From Flavobacterium sp. LHD-80 (GTDB lineage: Bacteria > Bacteroidota > Bacteroidia > Flavobacteriales > Flavobacteriaceae): DNA of 64,000 nt. The notes below the pieces were generated by a model. It made no database searches, was not told the origin of the DNA, and saw only the letters and a list, made by a program, of their open reading frames with translations. The translations under genes were made by a program, and so were the position numbers. The DNA lies in contig NZ_JAVFVS010000004.1 of assembly GCF_030929605.1 (NCBI RefSeq), positions 310,001 to 374,000 on the forward strand, given 5' to 3'. Position 1 is the stretch's first letter; every line of letters starts with the position of its first letter. Shown here one piece after another: positions 25,982-33,807 of the stretch.

Positions 25982-26980
25982 ATGAAGAAACTTTTTATTG
26001 CCAGCTTAGTTCTTTTCAGTGCGTTGAATATCAATGCGCAATCTAAAAAATATGTCACTTTTGAAGCCAATATTGCTAATAGAAATAGCGACATTATCAA
26101 AATTATTAATGACGGAAAAGTTGTTAAGACCATTAATGTTAATGCAAAAGGTATTTTTAAAGATACTTTAGTATTGAACGGAGGAAGAGGGCAAATGTAT
26201 GATGGTGTTGAATCAACCGAATTGTTTTTGAAAAATGGCTATGATCTAAAACTTAAAATGGACGCTAAGCAATTTGATGAATCAATTGTTTATAAAGGTA
26301 AAGGAAGTTTAGAAAACAATATTTTGGCACAACGTATTCTGGCCGATGAGAAACTTTATGATAATAGTGTTGTAAATTTAGATGATGCAGCTTTTAATAA
26401 ATTGATTGATGAAAAAAAAGCAGCTGATGCAGTACGATTAAGTAATAAGAAACTAGATCCTGATTTTGTGAAGATTGAAACTGAAAATGGACAACAAGCG
26501 ATTGCTGAAATTACAGAGCATCGTGATCAAGTGTTGAAAATGGCGAAATTGAATAATACAGTATCTCCAGATTTCGAATTTGAAAACTACAAAGGAGGAA
26601 AAACCAAACTTTCAGAATTAAAAGGAAAATATGTTTACATTGATCTTTGGGCAACTTGGTGTGGGCCTTGTCGTGCTGAAATTCCTTTTCTTCAAAAAAT
26701 AGAAGAGAAATATCACGGAAAAAATATTGAATTTGTAAGTGTTTCAATAGATGCTCCAAAAGATCATGATAAATGGCAAAAATTTGTAACTGATAAAAAG
26801 CTTGGAGGAATCCAACTTATGGCTGATAATGAGTGGAAATCTGATTTCGCAACAAGTTATAATGTAGTTTCCATTCCACGATTTATTTTAATTGATCCAC
26901 AAGGTAAAGTTGTAAATTCAAATGCTACAAGACCTTCTGATCAAGCGCTTCAAACGCAGTTAGATTCATTATTGAACTAA
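25982..26980 (+). CDS. TlpA-family thiol-disulfide oxidoreductase
   Basis: From the ATG at 25982 this is a 332-aa exported protein with a signal peptide ending LNINAQS. Residues about 25-130 form a beta-rich N-terminal domain of the DUF4369 type common in Bacteroidota. After a helical linker comes a thioredoxin domain with WATWCGPCRAE; the redox cysteines are at about 227 and 230. SIPRFILIDPQGKVV carries the cis-proline loop. It would reduce or exchange disulfides in the periplasm. It is monocistronic and divergent from aspS, with a strong terminator. Confidence 0.9.
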   Translation: MKKLFIASLVLFSALNINAQSKKYVTFEANIANRNSDIIKIINDGKVVKTINVNAKGIFKDTLVLNGGRGQMYDGVESTELFLKNGYDLKLKMDAKQFDESIVYKGKGSLENNILAQRILADEKLYDNSVVNLDDAAFNKLIDEKKAADAVRLSNKKLDPDFVKIETENGQQAIAEITEHRDQVLKMAKLNNTVSPDFEFENYKGGKTKLSELKGKYVYIDLWATWCGPCRAEIPFLQKIEEKYHGKNIEFVSVSIDAPKDHDKWQKFVTDKKLGGIQLMADNEWKSDFATSYNVVSIPRFILIDPQGKVVNSNATRPSDQALQTQLDSLLN

Positions 26981-26994
26981 TTTATTTACGAAAT

Positions 26995-27008
26995 CGATAA
27001 CGTTATCG
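26995..27008. promoter_or_regulatory. 14-bp palindrome CGATAACGTTATCG after the thioredoxin-like gene
   Basis: This perfect palindrome starts 15 bp after the stop codon and about 30 bp before the terminator. Its central CG and length resemble a LacI-family operator, but its 3'-UTR position makes an RNA hairpin equally possible. Confidence 0.35.
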
Positions 27009-27037
27009 TAACCGTCTGATTTTCATAAAATACCAGT

Positions 27038-27066
27038 AAAACCAGTGCTTAAGCACTGGTTTTTTT
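27038..27066 (+). terminator. terminator after the thioredoxin-like gene
   Basis: AAAACCAGTGCTT (27038-27050) pairs perfectly with AAGCACTGGTTTT (27051-27063), followed by more T. Confidence 0.88.
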
Positions 27067-27127
27067 GTTTTGAAGAAATTTCCAATGTTAAGTTTTTACT
27101 CAATGTTACCAAATTGTTAAGCAAAAG

Positions 27128-27158
27128 TTTTTTTAATGTAAACATTTGACTATATTTG
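27128..27158 (+). promoter_or_regulatory. candidate promoter of the MORN-type gene
   Basis: TATATTTG at 27151-27158 is a perfect TAnnTTTG box. A T run (27128-27133) takes the -33 position 17 bp upstream, and the start codon is 33 bp downstream. Confidence 0.45.
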
Positions 27159-27191
27159 ATAAAGATTTCTTAACATTAAATACCTACAGAT

Positions 27192-27539
27192 ATGAAAAAG
27201 AGTGTAATTTTAGCTGCGTTGTTGTTCTCTGGAATGTTAATTGCGCAGGAAACTAAACCTGAATTAGAAGCCGTTGGAAACAAGGTAAAAGCTACTTATT
27301 ACTATGAAAATGGTAAAGTGCAGCAAGAAGGCTTTTTTAAGGATGGTAAGTTGGATGGTGTTTGGGTATCTTATGACGAAAAAGGAAATAAAAAAACCGT
27401 TGGAGAATACACAGACGGAGTGAAAACTGGAAAATGGATTTTCTTTAATGAAGACAGTCTAAAAGAAGTAGCTTATGTTGACAGTAAAGTTAGCTCAGTG
27501 AAAAGTTTACAGAAAAATGCTTTAGCAAACAGAAATTAA
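27192..27539 (+). CDS. secreted MORN/YwqK-repeat protein
   Basis: This 115-aa protein has a signal peptide (VILAALLFSGMLIAQE). It carries about three MORN-like repeats of the form YYENGKVQQEGFFKDGKLDGVW, YDEKGNKKTVGEYTDGVKTGKW and FFNEDSLKEVAYVDSK. In Bacteroidota such proteins are often labelled YwqK-family antitoxin, but this one is exported and has no adjacent toxin, so that label should not be taken literally. No enzymatic function is visible. It is monocistronic and convergent with the PepSY gene. Confidence 0.85.
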   Translation: MKKSVILAALLFSGMLIAQETKPELEAVGNKVKATYYYENGKVQQEGFFKDGKLDGVWVSYDEKGNKKTVGEYTDGVKTGKWIFFNEDSLKEVAYVDSKVSSVKSLQKNALANRN

Positions 27540-27558
27540 TTGATTTCGACAAATTATA

Positions 27559-27593
27559 AAAAAACCGTCCCGTTTTTAACGAGACGGTTTTTT
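27559..27593. terminator. bidirectional terminator overlapping the end of the PepSY gene
   Basis: AAAAAACCGTCCCG (27559-27572) pairs with CGAGACGGTTTTTT (27580-27593) with one mismatch. The last codons of the minus-strand PepSY gene (KKPSR and its TAA at 27576-27578) form one arm and the loop, so the terminator is partly coding. Confidence 0.85.
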
Positions 27594-28700
27594 TATGCTC
27601 TTTTTTGACTTTTTTCGGCGTCCAAACCAAATTATAAAACCCGTTACAGGCAATGCCGATGCAAGTAGACTGACGGTAAATGCAATTATTTTTCCTGGCA
27701 GATCTAAAACTTGTCCGGTGTGAATTCCATAATTCATTTCGACAACTTGCAGTCCGAGTGTTTTTTTATCAAAAGTCTGGCTCTGAATTAATTTTCCATC
27801 AGAAGGATGAAAATAATAATTGCTCTGTTGGTCGTATCGTAGTGTATGCGGATACGCGCCCGTACTCACAATTGCATCTTTTTGTTGCGGAACCATGACA
27901 AAAAACATTTCGGCTTTTGGTTGCAGTTTCATGGTCTGAATAAACGCTTTATCAATTGCAGTTTCTGAAATTGTTTTGAATTTCGTGGTATCGATTACTG
28001 GTAATTTTGTTTCGGCTGCTTTGTCTCCACCAAAATTAAAACTTTTATAAATTCCGTCACCAACCCATTCGTAGGTAAAAGTTAAACCTGTAATGGCGAG
28101 AATAAGAGCTATCAATGCAATGTAAAATCCGGATGTATTGTGCCAGTCATAATTTACGCGGCGCCATTTCGCATTCCATTTAATGGTGAAACTTCTTTTA
28201 ATATCGCTTTTTCGTTTTGGCCACCATTGAATAATTCCAGAAATCAGTAATAAAATAAAAATGATTGTTGCGCCTCCAATGATATGCTTTCCAATGTAAT
28301 CAGGCAAAAGCAAATACAAATGAATGTATTCGACTATAATGAAAAAATCAGTTTTCGGGTTTTCGGTCTTTAAATATTGACCGGTGTATGGGTTAAAATA
28401 AAGATATAGATTTTCTGTATCAGAATAAGTATAAACTATGGCCGAACGATTTTTTCCGTAATAAGCGACCATGCTAATTTTGTTTTTTGGAACAATTTCG
28501 CTTGCTTTTTCTTTTAAAACCGAAGGCAATAAAAAAGGTTTATTCTGAGGTTCTACTAAACGCCATTCTTTTCGGGTAATATCCTTTATTTCATCATGAA
28601 AACAAAAAATACAGCCCGTAATACAGACAATAAAAACAATAAGCCCAGAAATTAAACCGAGCCATTTATGCAGAAAACGTATTTTAGTTGTAAATCCCAT
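27576..28700 (-). CDS. PepSY-associated membrane protein (probable siderophore-iron reductase)
   Basis: This 374-aa inner-membrane protein has an N-terminal TM (WLGLISGLIVFIVCITGCIFCF), PepSY-type extracytoplasmic regions, a central TM (GGATIIFILLLISGIIQWWP), a third at FYIALIALILAITGLTFTY and a last near the C-terminus before a basic tail. The layout with HKWLGLISG, HLYLLLP, YDWHNTSGFY and NYGIHTGQVLDLPGK places conserved histidines at the membrane faces, as in PepSY_TM proteins that reduce ferric siderophores. It is the last gene of the TonB-receptor cluster, separated from the longer PepSY gene by a 20-bp-arm inverted repeat. Confidence 0.85.
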   Translation of the reverse strand: MGFTTKIRFLHKWLGLISGLIVFIVCITGCIFCFHDEIKDITRKEWRLVEPQNKPFLLPSVLKEKASEIVPKNKISMVAYYGKNRSAIVYTYSDTENLYLYFNPYTGQYLKTENPKTDFFIIVEYIHLYLLLPDYIGKHIIGGATIIFILLLISGIIQWWPKRKSDIKRSFTIKWNAKWRRVNYDWHNTSGFYIALIALILAITGLTFTYEWVGDGIYKSFNFGGDKAAETKLPVIDTTKFKTISETAIDKAFIQTMKLQPKAEMFFVMVPQQKDAIVSTGAYPHTLRYDQQSNYYFHPSDGKLIQSQTFDKKTLGLQVVEMNYGIHTGQVLDLPGKIIAFTVSLLASALPVTGFIIWFGRRKKSKKSIKKPSR

Positions 28701-28785
28701 TTTTTGATTAAAAGCGTAAAATTATACGCAAAATTCATATGGGACAAATAATTCTAATTATTTTGTTTATAGTAAAGTTTTTTTC

Positions 28786-28855
28786 TCACGCAGATTCCGC
28801 AGATTTGAGAGATTTTTTTAAAATACTCTGTGCTCAATCTGCGGAATCTGCGTGA
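28786..28855. repeat. long inverted repeat (TCACGCAGATT family) between the PepSY genes
   Basis: TCACGCAGATTCCGCAGATT at 28786-28805 is perfectly complementary to AATCTGCGGAATCTGCGTGA at 28836-28855. The internal unit CGCAGATT is itself repeated. A second member of the family, with 14-bp outer arms TTTCACGCAGATTT/AAATCTGCGTGAAA, lies at 47404-47490. Confidence 0.85.
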
Positions 28856-28875
28856 AAAATTACTTTCATTTCTTA

Positions 28876-30426
28876 TTAAGAAACTGCTTTTTTCGGTTTT
28901 AAATGATAAGCAACATATAAAGATATTGAAGCCAAGAAAATCCAGAAAACATCGATAAAGAAAATCTGAATTTTGTTTTCCATAAAGGAATTCCAAAACC
29001 AGTTTCCGGTCACAATTCCGTTTGTAACCGGAATTAAGAAACCTAAAATACTTCCTGAAATCAAGCAGAATTTATTGGTAAACGAATCATTCTTCTTGAT
29101 GATAAAAAAGATGGTAAGTAACAGCCATCCGCCAAAATAAAGTGTAAATAAATTAGATTGACTTAGAGGATAAAATATTTTGCTTCCAATAAAAGCCAAA
29201 GCTGTAATTGGATACATGCTCAAACAGATCGCCAAATAAATTCGGACAACAGCAGCATTAAATTTTCTTTTCTTTTCTGGCAGATTGTTTTTTTGTCTAG
29301 CCACTAACCAAATCATAACGCCTGAAATAATTACGAAACACGTTATTATTCCTAAAATAAAGCTGATAATTTTTAATGCATAACCACCATAATCGCCAAA
29401 ATGAATTCGGTACAAAACATTCTTTACAACATCTAAATAACTGGTTTGTGCAATAGGATCTTTTTTTGCAATTACTTTTTCATCGGCAACACGATAATCA
29501 ATTTTTCCTATTCCGGTAAATTTTTTGTGGCTGAGCATTTCGCCTTCAACCAAAACATGCATATTCGTATCGCCGTAGTTTTGAATAAAAACGCGCGTTA
29601 TTTCAAAATCAGTCCAATTGTTTTTTGCTTTTACTACAATTGCATTTATATCAAAAGGATTTGCCAGTTTTTTGTTTTCAAATTTATAATCGGCATCGGT
29701 GTATTCCAGTTCTTTATATAATTTGTTTTGATCGCCTCCGTATAATGCCATAACTGCAGGTGCAACGATTAAAAGTTTAATCATAAAAAATGCGCCAGTA
29801 ACAGCGTAAACAAATTGAAAAGGAAGACCAATCATTCCTAAAGCGGTGTGCGCATCTGTCCAAAGTGTTTTTAATTTTTCTTTTGGACGGAAAATATAAA
29901 AGTTGGATACAATTTTGTTCCAATGAAGCAAAACTCCCGTTATAATTGCAAATAAGAAAAACAAAGCTGTAAATCCAGAAAGATAATATCCAACAGGATA
30001 AGGGATTTGAGCAAAGAAGTGTAAACGGTACAAAAGTTCGCCTAGCGAATAAGATTCTTCGTAAGTATAGGATTTGTAATTTTTATTATCAAGATAAAAA
30101 AACTGTCCTTCTTGCTGCTTTTTTGGAGTTAAAGTATCTTTACTTCCTTCCATATAAACAGCTACTCTTTCTTCTGTAGAAGGTTTAGAGATCGTAATAT
30201 TTCTTCCGTGTAAAATATATTTTTTATCAAGATGTTGCAGTGCATTGTTGTAATCTAATTGGATTTCTTTTGTTAAAGCTGTAGATTCACTTCTTTCCCA
30301 ATTGATGATTTCATCTCTAAAAAAAGAAAAAGATCCAGCGAAGAAAATTACAAATAGAGCCACACTTATGACAATGCCGCTGACAGTATGCGTATGAAAA
30401 TAGATATTATAATTACGGTTGTTCAT
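28876..30426 (-). CDS. PepSY domain-containing membrane protein (probable siderophore-iron reductase)
   Basis: This 516-aa integral membrane protein has an N-terminal TM with FHTHTVSGIVISVALFVIFFAGSFSFFRDEI, a periplasmic PepSY region, TMs around LSGFTALFFLFAIITGVLLHW and FVYAVTGAFFMIKLLIVAPAVM, and RIHFGDYGGYALKIISFILGIITCFVIISGVMIWLVA. A three-TM C-terminal extension follows. Conserved histidines at TM borders fit haem or iron reductase activity. It lies 3 bp after the DUF3649-like gene, so the two are co-transcribed and possibly translationally coupled. It probably releases iron from imported ferric siderophore, working with the receptor upstream. Confidence 0.85.
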   Translation of the reverse strand: MNNRNYNIYFHTHTVSGIVISVALFVIFFAGSFSFFRDEIINWERSESTALTKEIQLDYNNALQHLDKKYILHGRNITISKPSTEERVAVYMEGSKDTLTPKKQQEGQFFYLDNKNYKSYTYEESYSLGELLYRLHFFAQIPYPVGYYLSGFTALFFLFAIITGVLLHWNKIVSNFYIFRPKEKLKTLWTDAHTALGMIGLPFQFVYAVTGAFFMIKLLIVAPAVMALYGGDQNKLYKELEYTDADYKFENKKLANPFDINAIVVKAKNNWTDFEITRVFIQNYGDTNMHVLVEGEMLSHKKFTGIGKIDYRVADEKVIAKKDPIAQTSYLDVVKNVLYRIHFGDYGGYALKIISFILGIITCFVIISGVMIWLVARQKNNLPEKKRKFNAAVVRIYLAICLSMYPITALAFIGSKIFYPLSQSNLFTLYFGGWLLLTIFFIIKKNDSFTNKFCLISGSILGFLIPVTNGIVTGNWFWNSFMENKIQIFFIDVFWIFLASISLYVAYHLKPKKAVS

Positions 30427-30429
30427 AAA

Positions 30430-30732
30430 TTAGTGCGCCGGTTGATTATAGGTTTGACCAAGGTAGATAAAAAGACAAAAAAGCAAACTCAGTAGAATGT
30501 AGATGCCCCAGATTTTCAAGCCACTTTTTGCTAAAAAAGCGATTACCATTAATGCTGTCCAAAGAATAAATCCAGTGAAAGCCATTGTGATCAAGACGTC
30601 AGCACGATTGAACCAAGCAGCTAATGCCAAATGAAAAGTGATAGAAACAAAGTAGCCTCCTAAAATAGCAGCTGTAATTTTGGAAAAGCGAGGCCAAAAG
30701 GCAGGAGTTAAATATTTTGGATTTGCTGGCAT
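30430..30732 (-). CDS. DUF3649-like small membrane protein of a siderophore operon
   Basis: This 100-aa protein has three hydrophobic segments. The block SKITAAILGGYFVSITFHLALAAWF followed by ADVLITMAFTGFILWTALMVIAFLAKSG resembles DUF3649 proteins, which accompany TonB siderophore receptors and PepSY reductases in many Gram-negative bacteria. Its biochemical role is not established. It starts 19 bp after the DUF3325-like gene and ends 3 bp before the PepSY gene. Confidence 0.75.
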   Translation of the reverse strand: MPANPKYLTPAFWPRFSKITAAILGGYFVSITFHLALAAWFNRADVLITMAFTGFILWTALMVIAFLAKSGLKIWGIYILLSLLFCLFIYLGQTYNQPAH

Positions 30733-30751
30733 ATCGTGGTTAAAACAGGTT

Positions 30752-31084
30752 TTAGTTGTAGTAAAATTCTAAAATTGCAATAAAAAGCAGCAACGCTAAA
30801 AGTGCTTTGCTGTTTACTTTTTTTAATGGAGTCAGAATAATTATCAGACTTCCAACAGTCATAAGCTGGATGAAAAACATTAAAGTGCCACAACCTAAAG
30901 ATTTTGTAAAAAGCCACATTGCGTAAGCAGTAGCAAGCAATATTAATCCTGTGATTTTAGTTTGTTTTGGATTTTTCTTCATCCATTTTTCAAACCCAAG
31001 ATCATACGATAAAACAGCTTTTTTTGAAGTGTAATAAAGCGTGTAAAAAGCTAAAAAAACGATAAGACTAGCTATTGTTATCAT
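30752..31084 (-). CDS. DUF3325-like small membrane protein of a siderophore operon
   Basis: This 110-aa protein has an N-terminal TM, a basic cytoplasmic loop (YDLGFEKWMKKNPKQTK) and two further TMs (ITGLILLATAYAMWLFTK, LMFFIQLMTVGSLIIIL). This order matches DUF3325, the usual partner of DUF3649 in siderophore-uptake operons. It is the first gene after the TonB receptor, from which it is separated by a terminator-like hairpin. Confidence 0.75.
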   Translation of the reverse strand: MITIASLIVFLAFYTLYYTSKKAVLSYDLGFEKWMKKNPKQTKITGLILLATAYAMWLFTKSLGCGTLMFFIQLMTVGSLIIILTPLKKVNSKALLALLLFIAILEFYYN

Positions 31085-31098
31085 AATTTATAGAATTT

Positions 31099-31132
31099 AA
31101 AAACACCTTACTTTAATTAGAAAGGTGTTTTT
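31099..31132 (-). terminator. terminator or attenuator between receptor and membrane-protein genes
   Basis: AAAAACACCTT (31099-31109) pairs with AAGGTGTTTTT (31122-31132). On the minus strand the hairpin sits 13 bp after the receptor stop and ends in a T run, with the next gene starting 14 bp later. It would lower read-through from the receptor gene into the reductase genes. Confidence 0.75.
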
Positions 31133-31145
31133 GTTTATTAGTTTT

Positions 31146-33590
31146 CTAGAATTTATAAGTGAAACTTGCGGCAAAAGTTCTAGGATCTTTCGGGTGGATC
31201 GTTGACCATCCGTCATAGATTTCTTTGTTTGTAATATTGTTTAGTTTTAGCGTTATGCCAAATCTTTCAGTACTATAAAATAAAGAAGAGTTAAGTTCTG
31301 TATATTCAGGAATTGTAAATGTTCCTGAAACAGATCTGTTCATGATTTTGTTATCTCCAACATAGTTTCCTCCAAATCCTAAACCAAAACCTCTTAGAGT
31401 TCCGCAAGTAAATTTGTAGCTAGCCCATAAGTTCGCTAAGTTATATGCTCCTGAACTTTCAGGTCTGAATCCTACAAAATCAGGATCTCCTTGAGTAAGA
31501 GTTGCATCATTATAGCTATATCCAAGAATAATATTTAAGCCAGAAACTGGATTTGCAATAAATTCAGCTTCAAAACCTTTATTGTGTTGTCCTCCATCTT
31601 GGTGGTTTATTACGTCAGTTGCGTTTGGTCTAATACTGTAAGCCATATTAGTAACTTTAATGTCGTAGTAGCTTAAAGTAGCATATATTTTGTCTTTAAA
31701 AATGTTCAATTTTGTTCCAAATTCGATTTGGTTCGCGTGTTCAGGATCAAAAGTTACGGGAGTTCTTACTGTTCCATTTACGTTTTCACCAGGAGCTACG
31801 TTTGTGAAACCATTCATGTAATTTGCAAAAATCGAAACCTTATCAATAATTGGCTGGTAAACTAATCCGAATTTTGGTGAAAAAGAAGTTTGGTTATAGT
31901 CGTCAGCGTCAGTTGAGACATCTCCAGCGTTCATGAAACGATCTGCACGCAAACTTACCATTGCAGAAAGAGCAGGAGTAATGTTGATTACATCGGAGAA
32001 ATAAGCACTGTAAACTTCTTGTTTTGTTTTATTATTGTTTCTTGGGCTGTCACCTACAATCGCGTCAGATCCAGCTTTTGTTAAATCTCCTGTATCGCCA
32101 TTTGAAGGCCCGAAAACTGCGTTGAACTGTGCTAAATTATCTCCAACATAAACATATCCGTTTGCGAAGTAACTTGAGCCTCGATCAAGAGCGACTCTAT
32201 TGTAATAGTCTAAACCAACTACAAGTCTGTTTCTCAAACTTCCAATTTTAAAATCGCCAATAAAGTTTTGCTGTACATCAAAAGTGGTGTTTTTGTTATC
32301 TTGATAATTAAAATATCTTGCTAATACAATTCCGTCTGTAATTGGTGTATAAGCAGTTCCTTCATATAAATAAGCATAATTTCCAGTCGACTTAGCATTA
32401 CTTGTAGAGAAAATGGTTTGCGAAGTCCATTGGCTAGAAAGTTTGTAGTTCATTTGCGCCTGAATGTTGTAAGAAGGCGTTTTGATTGTTAATTCGTCGC
32501 TCGTGTAAGAACGTTTGTTATCGTATTTTAATTCAGCAATATTGTGAACTCTTAAAGGATTTCCTCTGTCTAAAAACAACATTGTTGGGTTTGTTGTTTC
32601 ATTAGTCATGAATTCAGTATTTATTAAGAATGATAATCTGTCATTTACTTCATAAGATAATGATGGAGCAATAAAAAACGACTCTCTAAAACCAGCATCT
32701 TGAAAAGTTTCTTGCTTGTTGTAAGCTGAATTGATTCTAAAATTAAGTGTTCTTTTATCGTTAAGTGATGTATTAAGGTCTACAGTTGCACGATTCAATC
32801 CATAACTTCCAACGGTGTAATTTACGTCACCGCCAAATCCTTTATAAGGCCTTTTTGTAGTCGTATTAATTAATCCTCCATAAGAGATTAAGCTACTTCC
32901 AAATAAAGTTCCAGAAGGCCCTTTAATAATTTCAACTCTGTCAATGTTTGCAGGATCTAAACTTCCGTTTGTCAAACCTGGAACACCATTAACAATTGTT
33001 GCCTGAACTGGAAATCCTCTTAAAGAATAGTAACTTGCGCCGTCACCTCCACGTCCTGTTGAAGCCCATAGCTGTGTTACACCAGGTGCATTTTTTAATG
33101 CATCATCAAATGTTGTAACTACTTGTTCTTTTAAAATGCTTCCAGTAATGGTAGTGTAAACTTGTGGGTTTTCAAGGTTTTTAAGAGGCAATCTTGAAAC
33201 TTGCTGGTTGTCTTTGCGTACAAATTGATTTTTACGGCCATTAACAACAACTTCTGTTAATTCTTCTGAGTTTGAAGTAAGGCTAAAATTCTCAGTTAAT
33301 TCCTGTCCTTCAGTAACTGTAATCTTTTTTTCTTTGGAGGTATATCCAACAGCTGAAACTTTTAATGTGTAAGTTCCTGGTTTTACATTTTTTATTTTGT
33401 AATTACCTTCGTCATCTGTGATAGTTCCAAACCTTGTGCCTTTTAAAGCTAAAGAAATTCCTTCTGGAGATTCGTTATTGCTTACAGATATTTTACCTTT
33501 AATTGTTGCTTTTTCTTGTGCTGAGATTGTTGTGCTCGCTAAAAGGAAAAAACAAAAACTTAAAAAAGAAATTGTAAATTTATATTTCAT
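31146..33590 (-). CDS. TonB-dependent siderophore receptor
   Basis: This 814-aa outer-membrane receptor has a signal peptide ending TTISAQE. Residues about 28-105 form a carboxypeptidase-regulatory-like beta sandwich (ATIKGKIS...GTYTLKVSAVGYTSKEKKITV). The plug (about 130-245, with GVTQLWASTGRGGDGASYYSLRGFPVQATIVNGVPG and IEIIKGPSGTLFGSSLISYGGLINTTTKRP) has the FhuE/FoxA-like siderophore-receptor pattern. A 22-strand barrel follows and ends in FAASFTYKF. It imports a ferric siderophore using TonB energy. The DUF3325, DUF3649 and PepSY genes downstream support iron. A palindrome upstream could be a Fur site. Confidence 0.93.
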   Translation of the reverse strand: MKYKFTISFLSFCFFLLASTTISAQEKATIKGKISVSNNESPEGISLALKGTRFGTITDDEGNYKIKNVKPGTYTLKVSAVGYTSKEKKITVTEGQELTENFSLTSNSEELTEVVVNGRKNQFVRKDNQQVSRLPLKNLENPQVYTTITGSILKEQVVTTFDDALKNAPGVTQLWASTGRGGDGASYYSLRGFPVQATIVNGVPGLTNGSLDPANIDRVEIIKGPSGTLFGSSLISYGGLINTTTKRPYKGFGGDVNYTVGSYGLNRATVDLNTSLNDKRTLNFRINSAYNKQETFQDAGFRESFFIAPSLSYEVNDRLSFLINTEFMTNETTNPTMLFLDRGNPLRVHNIAELKYDNKRSYTSDELTIKTPSYNIQAQMNYKLSSQWTSQTIFSTSNAKSTGNYAYLYEGTAYTPITDGIVLARYFNYQDNKNTTFDVQQNFIGDFKIGSLRNRLVVGLDYYNRVALDRGSSYFANGYVYVGDNLAQFNAVFGPSNGDTGDLTKAGSDAIVGDSPRNNNKTKQEVYSAYFSDVINITPALSAMVSLRADRFMNAGDVSTDADDYNQTSFSPKFGLVYQPIIDKVSIFANYMNGFTNVAPGENVNGTVRTPVTFDPEHANQIEFGTKLNIFKDKIYATLSYYDIKVTNMAYSIRPNATDVINHQDGGQHNKGFEAEFIANPVSGLNIILGYSYNDATLTQGDPDFVGFRPESSGAYNLANLWASYKFTCGTLRGFGLGFGGNYVGDNKIMNRSVSGTFTIPEYTELNSSLFYSTERFGITLKLNNITNKEIYDGWSTIHPKDPRTFAASFTYKF

Positions 33591-33592
33591 TT

Positions 33593-33672
33593 TTATTTAG
33601 AATTGATTTTAATAGCGCAAATTTAAGTGTTGAATCTCAACTATACAAGCTATTCTTATTTATTCTAAATAA
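33593..33672 (-). promoter_or_regulatory. possible iron-responsive operator upstream of the siderophore receptor
   Basis: TTATTTA and TAAATAA flank a 3-bp centre at 33656-33672 (7-3-7 inverted repeat, 66 bp before the start codon). The sequence TTATTTAGAAT, one half of it, recurs at 33593-33603 next to the start codon. Position and gene content fit a Fur-type regulator, but the match to the classical Fur box is weak. Confidence 0.35.
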
Positions 33673-33747
33673 AATTTTTTTAAAGGGTAAAATTTACATT
33701 TGTTCAAAAAATTAACATCTTAAGCTAAAATTAAGCCAATCTTAAGC

Positions 33748-33783
33748 AAAAAAACCTGTTCAAATTGATGAACAGGTTTTTTT
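33748..33783 (-). terminator. terminator after odhB
   Basis: AAAAAAACCTGTTCA (33748-33762) pairs perfectly with TGAACAGGTTTTTTT (33769-33783). It lies 25 bp past the odhB stop and isolates odhAB from the receptor gene. Confidence 0.9.
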
Positions 33784-33807
33784 TTGAGTATTGATTTTTT
33801 AATGAAA

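Noticed and set aside
27192..27539. Calling the MORN-type protein a toxin-antitoxin component
   Set aside because: It has a signal peptide and no toxin gene beside it; the YwqK antitoxin label is by family name only.
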